Part shown: positions 24,130-35,902 of the stretch, one piece after another
Numbering within the stretch: position 1 is the first letter of the stretch
Layout: every line of letters begins with the position of its first letter
Assembly (NCBI RefSeq): GCF_002288925.2
Contig: NW_022098036.1
Span: forward strand, 37,064,265-37,128,264
DNA: 64,000 nt
Direction of reading: 5' to 3'
Origin: Delphinapterus leucas
Lineage: Eukaryota; Chordata; Mammalia; Artiodactyla; Monodontidae
Position numbers and translations under genes: made by a program
The notes under the pieces: generated by a model
The model's input: the letters and a program-made list of their open reading frames with translations, nothing else
The model's database searches: none
Told to the model about the DNA's origin: nothing

Positions 24130-26065
24130 AGGAAATCAAATTTCTCCCCAATGGCTTCCAATTTGAGTTTTCTCTGGTCCCGCCCTATATACTCTGTCCC
24201 ACACTCAAGAGATTCTCAACATATCACAGCATGCTAAAAAATTCTGAGAAGTTGTACAATTAAAGAAACTCATGTAACTACAAGCACTACCTACCCTCTC
24301 TCTTCCTAATGTCCTCAACTCACATGTCATTGGAAAAGACACATAGGAATTCCCTTTTCTTCATTTATACCTACAACCAACCCACCTATGTATCTCTACC
24401 CTGATTCATGTTTTCCTTCCTATGACTGTAGTATCCCCTGTTCATACAAGCCAATATCCCCTTGCCTCTTCTTTCATAGCATCAACCTGTCCCTCTCCTG
24501 GGTCATTCTTATGAATATACAAATATAATATCTCTCATTTTTAAAAACAAACATGAAAACAAAACCCTTTTTTGATCCCATATTGAACTCTAGCTACTGA
24601 CCCAAATCTTGCTCCCTTTCATAGAAACACTTCTTGAAGGTGTCATCTACATCTATCTCTACTTTTCACATCCCATTCATTCTTCACCCTGCTTCCATCT
24701 GGCTTTCTCTCCCATTCCACTAAACTGCTTGTCAAGATCAGATACTTCCACACTATCAAATCAAAAAGAAACTTTTCATTCCACTTGAGCTCTCAGCAAC
24801 ATTCTTTCTTGATCACTTCCTCCTTAAACACTTGCTCTCTTGGCTCCCATGTCACTACTCTTTACCAGTTTTTCCTCTTTTCTCACCAGGGATTCATTTT
24901 TCTTTCTTTCTTTCTTTCTTTCTTTTTAACATCTTCACTGGAGCATAATTGCTTTACAATGGTGTGTTAGTTTCTGCTTTGTAACAAAGTGAATCAGCTA
25001 TACATATACATATATCCCCATATCTCCTCCCTCTTGTGTCTCCCTCCCATCCTCCCTATCCCACCCCTCTAGATGGTCACAAAGCACAGAGCTGATCTCC
25101 CTGTGCTATGCGGCTGCTTCCCACTATTTTACATCTGGTAGTATATATAAGTCCATGCCACTCTCTCGCTTCATCCCAGCTTACCCTTCCCCCTCCCCGT
25201 GTCCTCAAGTCCATTCTCTATGTCTGCATCTTTATTCCTGTCGTCCTGCCCCTAGGTTCTTCATAACCCTTTTTTTTGTTGTTTTTTTTTAAAGATTCCA
25301 TATATATGTGTTAGCATACGGTATTTGTTTTTCTCTTTCTGGCTTACTTCACTCTGTATGAGTTTCTAGTCCATCCACCTCACTACAAATAACTCAATTT
25401 CGTTTCTTTTTATGGCTGAGTAATATTCCATCGTATATATGTGCCACATCTTCTTTATCCATTCATGTGTCAATGGATACTTAGGTTGCTTCCATGTCCT
25501 GGCTATTGTAAATAGAGCTGCAATAAACGTTGTGGTACATGACTCTTTTTGAATTATGGTTTTCTCAGGGTATATGCCCAGTAGTGGGATCGGTTTCACC
25601 TGCCAACAAGTCTTCCTGGTCTACCCAAACTCACTTCTGAGCCCCTCCCTTCTTCTCTAGCTATTCTCTGTCCTTATGTGAATTTATCTAAACTCATAAC
25701 TTTCAATCATTTTATAACCTGATAAGTCTTCCTCTGAATACCAGATTCATAATCTAACTTTTATACTTCCACTGGGATGTCAACATAGATATTTTAAACA
25801 TAATATAAAAAGCACAAAACAGATGTCTTGAGTCTCTCTGGTCTGAAACCTTTCACCCTTAACCTTCTTCACTATCTCAGTAAATCTAAATCTACCCAGT
25901 TGCTTAAACCATAAATTTATGAATCAGCCTTGATTTTCCCTTACTCTCCACAGTGAATGCATAAGAAGCTCTGTTGGTATGACTTCCGAAATACTCTAGA
26001 AACTGTCCACTTTTCCTTTTTAGTACCTATAACTTGGCACATGGTGGGTGCTCAGTCAACACTAA
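24130..26065 (+). repeat. LINE L2-like sequence split by a younger L1
   Basis: Pyrimidine-rich L2-like sequence on both sides of the L1 at 24905-25600: left part around 'ctgcttccatctggctttctctcccattccactaaactgct', right part around 'cccagttgcttaaaccataaatttatgaatcagccttga' and 'ggcacatggtgggtgctcagt'. The two halves are in matching order, so the L1 landed inside. Confidence 0.6.
24905..25600 (-). mobile_element. 5'-truncated L1, younger lineage
   Basis: Reverse-orientation L1 3' end beginning after a (CTTT)n/T-rich tail with 'aacatcttcactggagcataattgctttacaatggtgtgttag'. The minus strand gives the ORF2 C-terminal text IPLLGIYPEKTIIQKESCTT and MWHIYTMEYYSAIKRNE, cut at 25599. About 75 codons remain open, but it is only a fragment. 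Confidence 0.88.
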
Positions 26066-26364
26066 CAGCAGCAAACAAAATTATAAACAAGAACCAGAGA
26101 AAGCCTTTACCATATAAGATTTCTGTTAATAAACATACGAAATACTGTTAGTTTATTTACCAGTTATGCAAACAGTTTCATTATACCTAATTTTTTTTTA
26201 CTACGGGAGTCATTATATACATGTATCTAAGCTTAAGCATCTGAACCTAATAAAATCAGGATTCATACAAAATAATGATTCTTATCATAAAACTACAAGA
26301 AGGATTAAATAGCCAACTCTATGTGAATTCATTTGGATATAAGGTAATATGGTAATATACTTTC

Positions 26365-26500
26365 AACAGTGTGTAAGAACTGAGCATTTACCATGTGCAT
26401 AACATCATGCTAGGTATTGTGCAGGATATGATACACAAAGCTACACGTGTGAAAATCTGCAGAGAGTACACACACACACACACGCGTGCACACAGTCACA
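26365..26500 (-). repeat. MIR-like fragment and (CA)n microsatellite
   Basis: 'gtgtaagaactgagcatttaccatgtgcataacatcatgctaggtattgtgc' resembles the MIR 3' part, followed by (AC)n with CGCG at 26467-26494. Confidence 0.5.
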
Positions 26501-27007
26501 AGTACAAGCAAACCTGGGGGACTAAAGTATCTGCGGGTCACATTAATGTCAATACCCTGTTTGTGATATTTTACTAGTTTTGCAAGATGTTACCTTTGCG
26601 GGAAACTGGGCAAAGGGTGCATGGAATCTCTCTGCATTATTTCTTACAATGGTATGTCCATCTACAATTACCTCAAATTAAAAAGAGTTTTTAAAAAAAA
26701 GGTCATTGCAATAATCCAAGTAAGAAGTTATGATAACCTCAACTAAGACTGTGACAATGAAATGGAAACAACATGTTTCACAGCAGAATAAAGATCAGAC
26801 AAGTTAAATAGCAAGAGCATGTAGCTTTGACCCACAGTACCGCCTTCCTGAAAATACATCCTTACCCAATCATGGTGAGGATAGGGAAGAAATATCTATG
26901 ACCTGTGAGGAAAAACCTGCCTTTCCTAATGAGCAAGTACAAACAAGCCTTGTATGACTGACTTCTAGAATCTCACAGGAATTTCATTAAAGACCACATT
27001 TGGCTAC

Positions 27008-27192
27008 ACAGGGTTTCTCAACTTCAGTATTATTGACATTTTGAATTGCAGGGTGTTTAGCAGCATCCTTGGCCTCAATCTAACAGATACCAGTAGCAAT
27101 TCCCCACCTGAGTTGTGACAGTCAAAAATGTCTCCTGGTATTGCCAGATGCTCCCTGCAGGTCAAAACTGACCCTGGTTGAGAACCATTGCA
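27008..27192 (-). mobile_element. MER20 DNA transposon (hAT-Charlie)
   Basis: Reverse MER20: 'gggtttctcaacttcagtattattgacattttg', 'gtgtttagcagcatccttggcc', 'agttgtgacagtcaaaaatgtctcctg', ending 'tggttgagaaccattg'. Both inverted ends are still visible. Confidence 0.85.
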
Positions 27193-29344
27193 CTAGGCTA
27201 ATAAAATCAAGGACTAAGAACTCAAGTTTGGGAGATGGCTACAGATATAGCCCTGGGAAGTCTGAGACTTTAACTTAAAAAAAAAAAGTCAATACATAAT
27301 TCAAGATAGAGAATCACTACTGTACGGTACACAAAGATGAATGATAATCATAACTGCCTTCAAAAAGCTTACAATGTAGTAAGAAAAACAAAACTTATTA
27401 AACTACAAAGCAATAAAACTACTAGAAAGTGATTACTTTATGTGGGAAGAATAAGTATTACACCATAGCATAACACATCAACATAAAAAAGAAGTCTTTA
27501 GAGTCAGTACTCCATGAAGGTCTACTCAATCCTTTTTTTTTTTTTTAATTCTCTAAAAGCTGTTAGGTGCTGGATGTTGTGAATGCTCTTTCAGACCCTT
27601 TAACCTAACACTAGGTGTAAAGAGGGAAGAGAAAATAACTGAGGGCAAATAAATGTGGTCTGGGTTCTTGTATACATGTATCAGACAAACTGGTTCTTGC
27701 ACTGATTCATCTCTAAGATGACACCTTCCTATAAAGCATTTCAACATATATTATCTACCTGGCAGGCATTTTATTAATGCCATTAACAACTTTACTAACA
27801 AAAAATTAGACCTGGAGTCACCTGGAGAGGGTCCTAGCAAAACATCCAGCTATTCAAGTTAATGATGAGTGATTTCTTCCCAACTTCCCTAAAAATATTT
27901 TTTCAAGTGTATTCAAATCAAAATAAGTTTTATATTATACCCAGCATTTCATTCTTAAAACCATTATTTCTCCCTTTGTTTCCCATGTCATCTGTTAGGT
28001 TCTTTCTGTCACTCTGAAGATTGCAAATCAGAGCACCAGTAAAGAATGAGACAAATTCAAGTGTGTTCTTCTCTTCTCTTACATCAACAGAGGTTCTAGA
28101 GTCCATATATACTTTAGAAAGTATACATGACACCCTTAAAATGCCACTAAAATTTTGTGAACGTGCATTTTTCCAGTTAAAATATCCAAACCTTTCCTCA
28201 GATTTTCAAAGGCTAAGAACAATTTCCAAAAAGCTCAAAACAACTACACACACATACACAAACATATGCAAGTTGTACCTTTATATGGACAAAGTTAGAT
28301 ACTAACTCAAGATCACTTTTGTCACACCCTTATATTCTGTTGTAAGAACTGTAAACATCAGATATTACTACTTTTAAAAAGCAGTCCTCCTTCCGCTGAG
28401 GTTTCTCTTAACACAGTCATAGATTAAGCCCTATTGAGGACTCTTTCAACGCATCAGCTGAGATGACAAGAAAACATTACAGAGCTGAAAATCATAAAAC
28501 TATACCTACTGTGGAAATAACTCTTCTAGGTTTGAGTGGGATGATTTGTAGTATATAAATTTTTGGAGCACATAAAATTGACAACCCTATAAACTCACTT
28601 ATAAGTCTTGGAATAGTAACAATTGCCCATTGATATAAAATTATAGTAAGAACACAGTATTCTATGTTATAGAGGTAAAGTACCTCCTTGATATATTAAC
28701 TAAATATAGTCTAACAATTAATATAATGAATGTGCTGCAGAAGAGTAATTTCAATACTTTGTGCTATGCCAGTTTTTGCTAAACATTCAACATGCTGTTA
28801 TGAAAACTAAGTAAAAACACAAAGTTTGAATAGAAAGCCACACTGAAGACATTTACATTTGCTTTTAAATTAGTGAAAACAAGCATACCACTGACACAAT
28901 CATTTAAGCTGAGTCTTATTAGAACACATCAGTCAAAATATACTTTAAAAACTAACCATCTCGTTACATTTCATTCTGAATTTGAAGAGTAACAGATCAT
29001 GGTCAACCCAACAGCACAGAACAAATTCAAAGAAACAGCAAATAGTGAAATGTAGGCAGAAATATTCACATTATATATCCACACTTACATCATACCATAA
29101 ATTGATGTCGCCAGCACCAGAAATGCTACTAAAGAAACCAATTTTAACTTTATGAGAAATTTCAGAAACACCTCAGAACTAATCAGTCAGATGTAGAACA
29201 TATTTAGCCAATATGAAAGCAATAAAAATCGTTACTAAGACTCCTAAGTAAATGCTTTCCAAATGAAATGAGAGATATGAAAGAACCAGAAGTTTTACTA
29301 ACCTTGATGAAAATAAAAAATATGTTTAATTTTCACCAAAATCA

Positions 29345-29465
29345 AATGTACTAAACTGAATGCCTGAGAGCAGAGCCCATGACCAAGTCATCCCTGTATC
29401 CTTAGCTTTGGACAGTGTTCAGGCATAGAAGGCATTCAGTAAGATGCTTGTTGAATAAAGCAACA
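29345..29465 (+). repeat. L2 3' end
   Basis: 'gagagcagagcccatgaccaagtcatccctgtatccttagc ... ggcattcagtaagatgcttgttgaataaa' is the standard L2 3' terminus. Confidence 0.7.
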
Positions 29466-30124
29466 GTTTCCTTGAGTCAAAAAATGTAATTATTTTTAAA
29501 AACCCATAAATGGTTCTTTCATTACCACTACAAAAACAAACCTATATACTCCTACTGACTTCAACTGATCATAGTACAACATACTATGCTAGGCCATAGA
29601 GATCAACTATAAACAACATATAAATCTAGCCTGCATTAGACACTGCAGTTTTCATCCCTTAGAAATTACCCTAATTTGGGGGAAGCCAACCTCGCCAAGA
29701 GCTCTAAAGGCTCAGGCCTACATTCAATAGCATAATTCTCCACCTCTGGCCAGACTTTACTGGTCAGGAATGGATATAAGACCCAACTCATGGCAATGAG
29801 GCTGGAAAAGATGCTGGCTGAGGAATCTGGGAAAGCAGTTTTCTCATTCTTCTGATCATACTTCCTTTATAAAAGTGACCCTCACTCTCTCCCCTAAGGA
29901 AGTGTCTGCAAAGTAATAACATATATAATGGGCACCCTATTATCAACTGCCCAGAAATCTAACCAAGGTACTCCCCAAAAAATAGGTGAAAAATAGAAAA
30001 CCTGAAACTGTCGAGCAGTTCAAGACTTTGTTAAATGACTTAGCTCATTAAACAAAGTGCAAACTACTCTATCTGTATCTGATCTGTAAGTATTGCTCTT
30101 CCTACAGTAAGCTCTTTAATCATC

Positions 30125-30130
<6 letters not shown>

Positions 30131-30160
<30 letters not shown>

Positions 30161-30349
30161 GGTACGCGGGTCTCTCACTGTTTTGGCCTCTCCCGTTGCG
30201 GAGCACAGGCTCCGGACGCGCAGGCTCAGCGGCCATGGCTCACGGGCCCAGCCGCTCCGCGGCATGTGCTATTTTCCCAGACCGGGCACAAACCCGTGTC
30301 CCCTGCATCAGCAGGCGGACTCTCAACCACTGCGCCACCAGGGAAGCCC
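30131..30349 (-). mobile_element. CHR-type SINE, short subtype, young
   Basis: Reverse copy starting with a long T-run (about 36 bases) then 'gcggtacgcgggtctctcac' and ending 'ccaccagggaagcccc'. Target duplication 'catccaattt' at 30121 and 30350. The long unbroken tail suggests a recent insertion. In sense orientation relative to ARHGAP5. Confidence 0.95.
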
Positions 30350-31748
30350 CATCCAATTTTTATTTAGCCTTAATTATAACTCTTCCAAGAACCTCAGATG
30401 TGAACACTGACAGTCAGTTAAGTGACTGTCAAGAGGTTAAGTGATATACACTAAAAATAAAAAGCAAACTTACCCTACAACTTATACATTTTGATACAGA
30501 CAAACAGCAGTTCACCACAGACATACTTTCATATACTTCATTACTTTTATATCTGGAATGAACAATCTATAAATCAAGAGAAAATTCTGGTCACCACTGT
30601 TTGGTTGACAGTGTTTTCAAAAGGCATTTTACTTAATAAAGACTGTAGGTTCTAGAAGTCAGAAGTCAAATAATTCTAAACTTAAGATTTACTATACTCT
30701 AAAGGATCTACCCTATTAATAGCTTGGTATCAGTTCATTATCTACTAATACTAAATTAACATCTTCGACTCAATATATACATATAGATATCTCTTCAGTT
30801 TTTTGAAGAAAACATACCTATTTTGGTATTCTTCCCTAAACAGGCTCCAAACCCTAGTATAATGGCTAAAGCAGCAGAATCTTCTAAGATACTATTTGAT
30901 AGAGGGGTTTAATAAGAAGGGACCAATAAAACACAGAGAAAATAATAAGGACTGGATGGAACATTTGAGAGTAAAATAGGAGTTGGTAGTTGCTAATATA
31001 AATAAGAGGATGAAAAGATTCATGACCTGGAAATAAGACAGGAAAACAATTTTAAAGAAAAGCTCAAAAAGAAAAATCATTAGAATACCAGCTTATTCTA
31101 ATGCACCACAAAATTCACAAAGTATTCTACTATTTACTATCTGAATCAAGCTGACAGCACTGAAATGGATACTGAAGAAAAAACAAACTAGTTTAAACAC
31201 AAGTATATCTCACTGAATGGATGTTAAAAACTGGCAATTTTATCAATACAACTCAAATTTTCTCATTCAGTTCATTCTCTTAAGCACTATTTTTCAAGCA
31301 CCTGTTAAGTTAAAGTCAATTCAGTAGGTCACAACCAGCACCCCTTTTTTCACTGCAATAGACTAGAAAATCAAAATAACTTATAAAGTAGGTATTGTTT
31401 TGCAAGATTTCCTTTACATAGAAATATTTATGTCTATAACGGGTTATGACTTAAGAAAATCCTTGCAAATCAAGAAATATCTTAGAGGTTTTGTTCCCAC
31501 AACTAACACTAAACTCATTTTGGGGTATAGAACAAAAGATAATTAAGCATAAAGCCTTCTCTGCTTGGCAGGAATGACAACTAAAGCCCACATTAAGAGA
31601 AACAGATTTTGAGCCTTCCTTAGATGCCACTAATGCCCAAAAGTTATAATTTTCCAATGTCAAGGAACCTGAGAAAATATTCCTAGACTATAGCTCCCAT
31701 GTTGGAATCAAAGAATGAAGGTAAAGAGAATGAACTTTTCTCTTAGAG

Positions 31749-31788
31749 AGGAAAAAAAAAAAAAAAAAGAAGAAGAAGAAGTACATAA
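31749..31788 (+). repeat. A-run and (GAA)n microsatellite
   Basis: About 19 A's followed by (GAA)5. Possibly the tail of a lost retroelement; no body is visible. Confidence 0.8.
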
Positions 31789-31914
31789 ATTCAGGATCAG
31801 AAATCACAGGAGTATTTAATTTAAAAATGAGTCAGGAGACTAATCCAGCAAATGGGTCAAAGGACTATTCTGAAATACAGACAGAGTATACTGGGATATT
31901 TCAGGCCCGAAGCA

Positions 31915-32055
31915 CACTACAATAGCATTTATTGAACACTGCTGTATGTCAGGCACTTGAGACACACAGTTCCAATTTCTACCACAATTCCAAGCGAAAC
32001 ATTATCATTCCTAATTTACAGGTGAGGGAATGAGCTAAGAAAGGGTAAGTGGTCT
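31915..32055 (-). repeat. MIR SINE
   Basis: 'atagcatttattgaacactgctgtatgtcaggcac ... cattatcattcctaatttacaggtgagggaatgagc' is reverse MIR. Confidence 0.75.
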
Positions 32056-32059
32056 ATTT

Positions 32060-32735
32060 TTACTCTCCCTACCTTTAAGGATCCTCTCTGCTCCTTGGCC
32101 ATTCAACATTGGTCTAGGCTGTGTTAGGCACTCCTCTGCATTCACTCCCTAGGTCATTTCATCTACTGCCATCTCTACTTCATTGTCTCCTAAATGCATA
32201 TCTCCAACTCAGACCTCTTCTCTGAGGACCTATATATCTAACTGCCCATTTGATATCTCCACTTGAACTCTAAAAGTTTTCATTTCCATCCCTCCACTCC
32301 AAACCTGGCAAATTTCCAATGCTCTACGTCAGGAACAGCATCATCACTGATTAAGCCGCACAAGCTAGAAACCAAGGAGATATCTTTCCTATCTCTTTCA
32401 TCATCTTTACTCTTCCCCCACATATGCAATACATTACCAAATCTTATATATTTTAAGTATTTCTCAAATCCATCCCATTCTATCCATTGAAACCACTATC
32501 CCTCCCCACTCCAACTATTCAAAGCTTTTATCATGATTCGCTTAGACTACTGTAAATGCCTACTGGTCTTCTGTATCACTCAACCCATACTCCATACAGA
32601 AACCCAGTGATTTCAGATCCACTAACTCTGTTAATTTCAATTTACTCTTAGGCTAAATAACAAAAATTCCTAACAGTGCTAAAAAGGTCTGCATCTAGTC
32701 CCTAGCCTCAAATCTCTCCTTGTATTATTCTCTCC
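32060..32735 (+). repeat. LINE L2 fragment
   Basis: Diverged L2 ORF2-end text, for example 'tttatcatgattcgcttagactactgtaaatgcctactggtctt' and 'aacccatactccatacagaa'. No usable frame. Confidence 0.65.
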
Positions 32736-32739
32736 CATA

Positions 32740-33212
32740 GATCAGGTATCAGCAAATTATGGCCTAGGGGACCAATCCACCCTGCTGCCTGTTTTTAAAA
32801 ATAGCCATACTGGGCTTCCCTGGTGGCGCAGCGGCTAAGAATCCGCCTGCAGATGCAGGGGACATGGGTTCGTGCCCTGGCCTGGGAAGATCCCACATCC
32901 TGAGGAGCAACTAAGCCTCTGTGCCACAACCACTGAGCCTGCGCTCTAGAGCCCGCGTGCCTAGAGCCCGTGCTCCGCAACAAGAGAAGCCCTCGCTCAC
33001 AACTAGAGAAAAGCCCGCACGCAGCAACAAAGACCCAATGCAGCCAAAAATAAATAAATAAAAAGAAGCCATACTCATTCACTTACATGTTGTCCATGCC
33101 TGCTTTTTTTTACAGCAGATCTGAGCAATTATAATACAGGAGGTATTACCTTCAAAGTCTCAAATATTTATTATCTTGCTCTTTACAGAAAGTTTGCCAA
33201 CGACGGCTTTAG
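32740..33212 (-). mobile_element. hAT-like MITE split by a CHR SINE
   Basis: 'gtatcagcaaattatggcctaggggacc ... cctgctgcctgtttttaaaaatagccatact' and, after the SINE, 'ctcttacagaaagtttgccaac'-type end. It is the reverse of the copy at 47297-47545. Reading continues when the SINE is removed. Confidence 0.7.
32812..33066 (+). mobile_element. CHR-type SINE
   Basis: Head 'gggcttccctggtggcgcagcgg', end 'gcagccaaaaataaataaat'. Exact 9-base target duplication 'agccatact' (32803-32811 and 33067-33075), inserted in the hAT-like element. Confidence 0.93.
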
Positions 33213-33369
33213 ATCAATGACTAGCCACAGTGACCTCCTTCAAGAATATGCACATTCTATTCATTCAGTATTAAATATTCTTCCATCCACCAAACCACTC
33301 CCCTACTTAAGTCCAATTCATCTATCAGATCTGACAAAATGACAAGTCTCAGGGAAGCCTTTATTCACC

Positions 33370-33490
33370 CTGTAGACCAGTATATCCCAATTCAGATTAG
33401 CCACATTTCAAGTGTTCAACAGCCTCACATGGCTTGGAAGGACAGCTCCAAGTCAGAGGTCTGTGTATTTGGGAGCACTCTGTTCTGTTT
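33370..33490. repeat. Possible hAT-type MITE fragment
   Basis: 'attagccacatttcaagtgttcaacagcctcacatggctt' recalls a common mammalian MITE with 'CACATGTGGCT' inverted core. Family not assigned. Confidence 0.4.
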
Positions 33491-33579
33491 TACTGGTAAA
33501 TGTGCCTGTCTCTGAGCCAATAACACATTATGTTAAATACTAAAGTTTTACGTTATCTGATAGAATAAGCACATATATC

Positions 33580-35215
33580 ATCACCACTCTACCTCTGCCT
33601 TTCTTCTTCAGAAGTGTCCTGGCTATTCAATATTTGGTTTTACTATTTACTCTTCCATATTTGTATTAGAATCAGTGCAGAATTTCTTGAAAAATCTTTG
33701 ACACTTTGAATGAAACAACACTGAATCTAGAGATAAGTCTGAACAGCAGTAACTTCTTTATGATAAGCCATATTCATGGATAGGAAGGCAATAGTGACCC
33801 CATTTACTTAGATCTTCTTTAATGTCTTACAACAAAATTTTATACTTTTCCACACGGAGGTTTGCACATGATGTTACAATTACTCCCAGGCACTTGATAA
33901 TCTGCCATGCTTTTAAAAATGGTGTCTTCTCTGATTATTTTTTCTAGTTGTTTACTGCTGATGTATAGAGATGCAACGGACGATTACTGATCTTATATGG
34001 AGCTGTTTTGCTCTTTTATTAATACTAATAATTTATCTGTAGATCCCTTTTGGCTTTTACATAGGCAATCATATCATCAGTCAAGAGTGACAATTTTGTT
34101 TCTTCCTTTCCAATACTCATCCTTTTAATTTTTTTTCTTATCTTACTGCTTTAACTAGGATCTCTGTATAATACCAACTGGAAGTGGTGATGGTGTGTAC
34201 ATTCTGTCTTGTTCCTGGTTGAAAAGGGAATCCATTTCCCTAATTAGGATGATGCTTATTGTAGATTTCACTTGCTTGCATATTTATAGATACCTTTTCT
34301 CAAGTAAGTTCTCATCTGTTCATAATTTAGTAGCTTTCTCATGAATTAAATTTTATCAAGTGCTTTTTATATATATTGTTGGAGTTTTTTTTTTTGGTAT
34401 TATACATTCACAATCCCTATGTAAAACCCTTAGGGTAAGATATTTTAGAATTTAGAAAATTTTAGTCATCATCCCTACTGTACAGTACAAAAAACATGTA
34501 TTAGGTAACAACCCCAACAAACTGTGGGTCAGTACCTGTATTCAAATACATTAATACACTTGCAGTGAACTATATGGATATTCACTCTAAATAAGACAAT
34601 GCTTATACGTAGCCTCACACATTAGTTCAAGTCAGGTTTTCCCACCAAGAACAGGGTAAATCAGATTACGCTGCCAAGTTCTAAACAAACTTTTGGTTTT
34701 CAGAGGTTACTGGATTTCAAAATTGCAGTTAAGGGTCTGTAGATCTGAACTTTATTTAGAATTTTTGCATGTGCACTCATAAGTAAAATGGGACTATAAT
34801 TTTCTTTTCTAATATTACCCGTGACTGGTTCTGGAATTAAGAATAGATAACTTCAGATAATGAATTAAAGAATGTATTCTCCTATTCTATTTCCTGGATT
34901 TGTAGAACACTGGAATGATATGTTCCCTAAAAAGTCTCCTGTAAAATTACCTGGGCCTGGTATTTTTGTGGCAAGATGTAACTATTACTTCATAATTTAT
35001 TTAATAGTTACAGGATTATTCTAAGCTTTCTTGTCAAGGAGTTTAACTTTGTTTAAACTTTCAAATTTGTTGACATAAAATTGTTGATAGTATTCTCTAC
35101 TAGCTTATTAATCTGATCTATCTGTAATTATATTCCCCTTTTCATTCTCAGGATTTATGCCTTCTCTTTTTATCTGATCAATCTTGCCAGATCTTTGTCT
35201 ATAGTTTTCTAGTCT
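33580..35215 (-). mobile_element. Old L1M ORF2 fragment, interrupted
   Basis: Reverse L1 reverse-transcriptase region: 'gtcctggctattcaatatttggttttac', 'aggcaatcatatcatcagtcaagagtgacaattttgtttcttcc', then from about 34750 'tgactggttctggaattaagaatag', 'cctgggcctggtatttttgtggc'. The block 34386-34745 between is not L1-like to my eye. It is sense-oriented and ends about 700 bases from exon 2. Confidence 0.75.
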
Positions 35216-35221
35216 AAAAAA

Positions 35222-35505
35222 TGTTAACCATCATCTGAGCCGACAGTGAGCTGTAATCTTTTTGCAACAGCAACATCAAAGATCACCGATCACCGTAACA
35301 AATATAATAATCTAAAAGTTTGGAATATTGCAAGAATTACCAAAATGTAACATGGAAGCAAGTAAGAAGTAAGCAAAGGCTATTGGAAAAATGGTGCTGA
35401 TGAAGACTTGCTTGTTGCAGGGTTGCTAGAAACCTTCAATTTGTAAAAAATGCAGTATCTGAGAAGCGCAAAAAGCAAAGCACAATAAAACAAGCTATGT
35501 CAATG
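35222..35505 (-). repeat. Tigger-like DNA transposon fragment
   Basis: 'accatcatctgagccgacagtgagctgtaatctttttgc' and 'gcagtatctgagaagcgcaaaaagcaaagcacaataaaac' belong to the same Tigger-like family as the element at 45267-45601. One end is degraded. Confidence 0.65.
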
Positions 35506-35902
35506 TATCAAATTAATATTGCAAAATGGTAGATCAAAAGGGAAAAACAGACAAATGGGATGCTTACAGACAAACAGAAAAAATGAACAAAATCACTTTA
35601 CATCTGAGTTTCTGCAGAGAGAACACACATATTCAGCTAGAACTTTTATGCTGAAGAATATGAAATCAAACTTCCACCCCAAATAAGATAAAGCTCAAGT
35701 AAATAAAATGTAATAAGTAACAAAAAATAATCTGCCCTCACAAAATACTCAGAAAATTTAAAAGAGCTGTCAATTATATTTACTGAATGACACAGGCAGC
35801 CTAAGTTCTCATGGATGTCAAATCCATTCTCTTAAAAAATAATTTTTTAAAAGTCAAAAGCAAACATCTTTAGAAACATTATGAACCATAAATTAAACTT
35901 AC

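Larger units (their letters stand above)
17507..35902 (-). other. ARHGAP5 intron 2
   Basis: An 18.4 kb phase-0 intron bounded by the exon 2 donor GTAAG and the exon 3 acceptor TATAG. It contains L2, L1, MER20, MIR, hAT-like, Tigger-like and CHR SINE copies listed separately. I recognise nothing in 17510-20740, 23100-23725, 26500-27000, 27200-29340, 29470-30120, 30365-31740 and 35510-35895; these look like ordinary unique AT-rich intron. Confidence 0.85.

Noticed and set aside
35882..35902. Seven extra codons and a stop after codon 1240 of ARHGAP5
   Set aside because: They follow a consensus GTAAG donor and are not part of the family protein; treated as intron.
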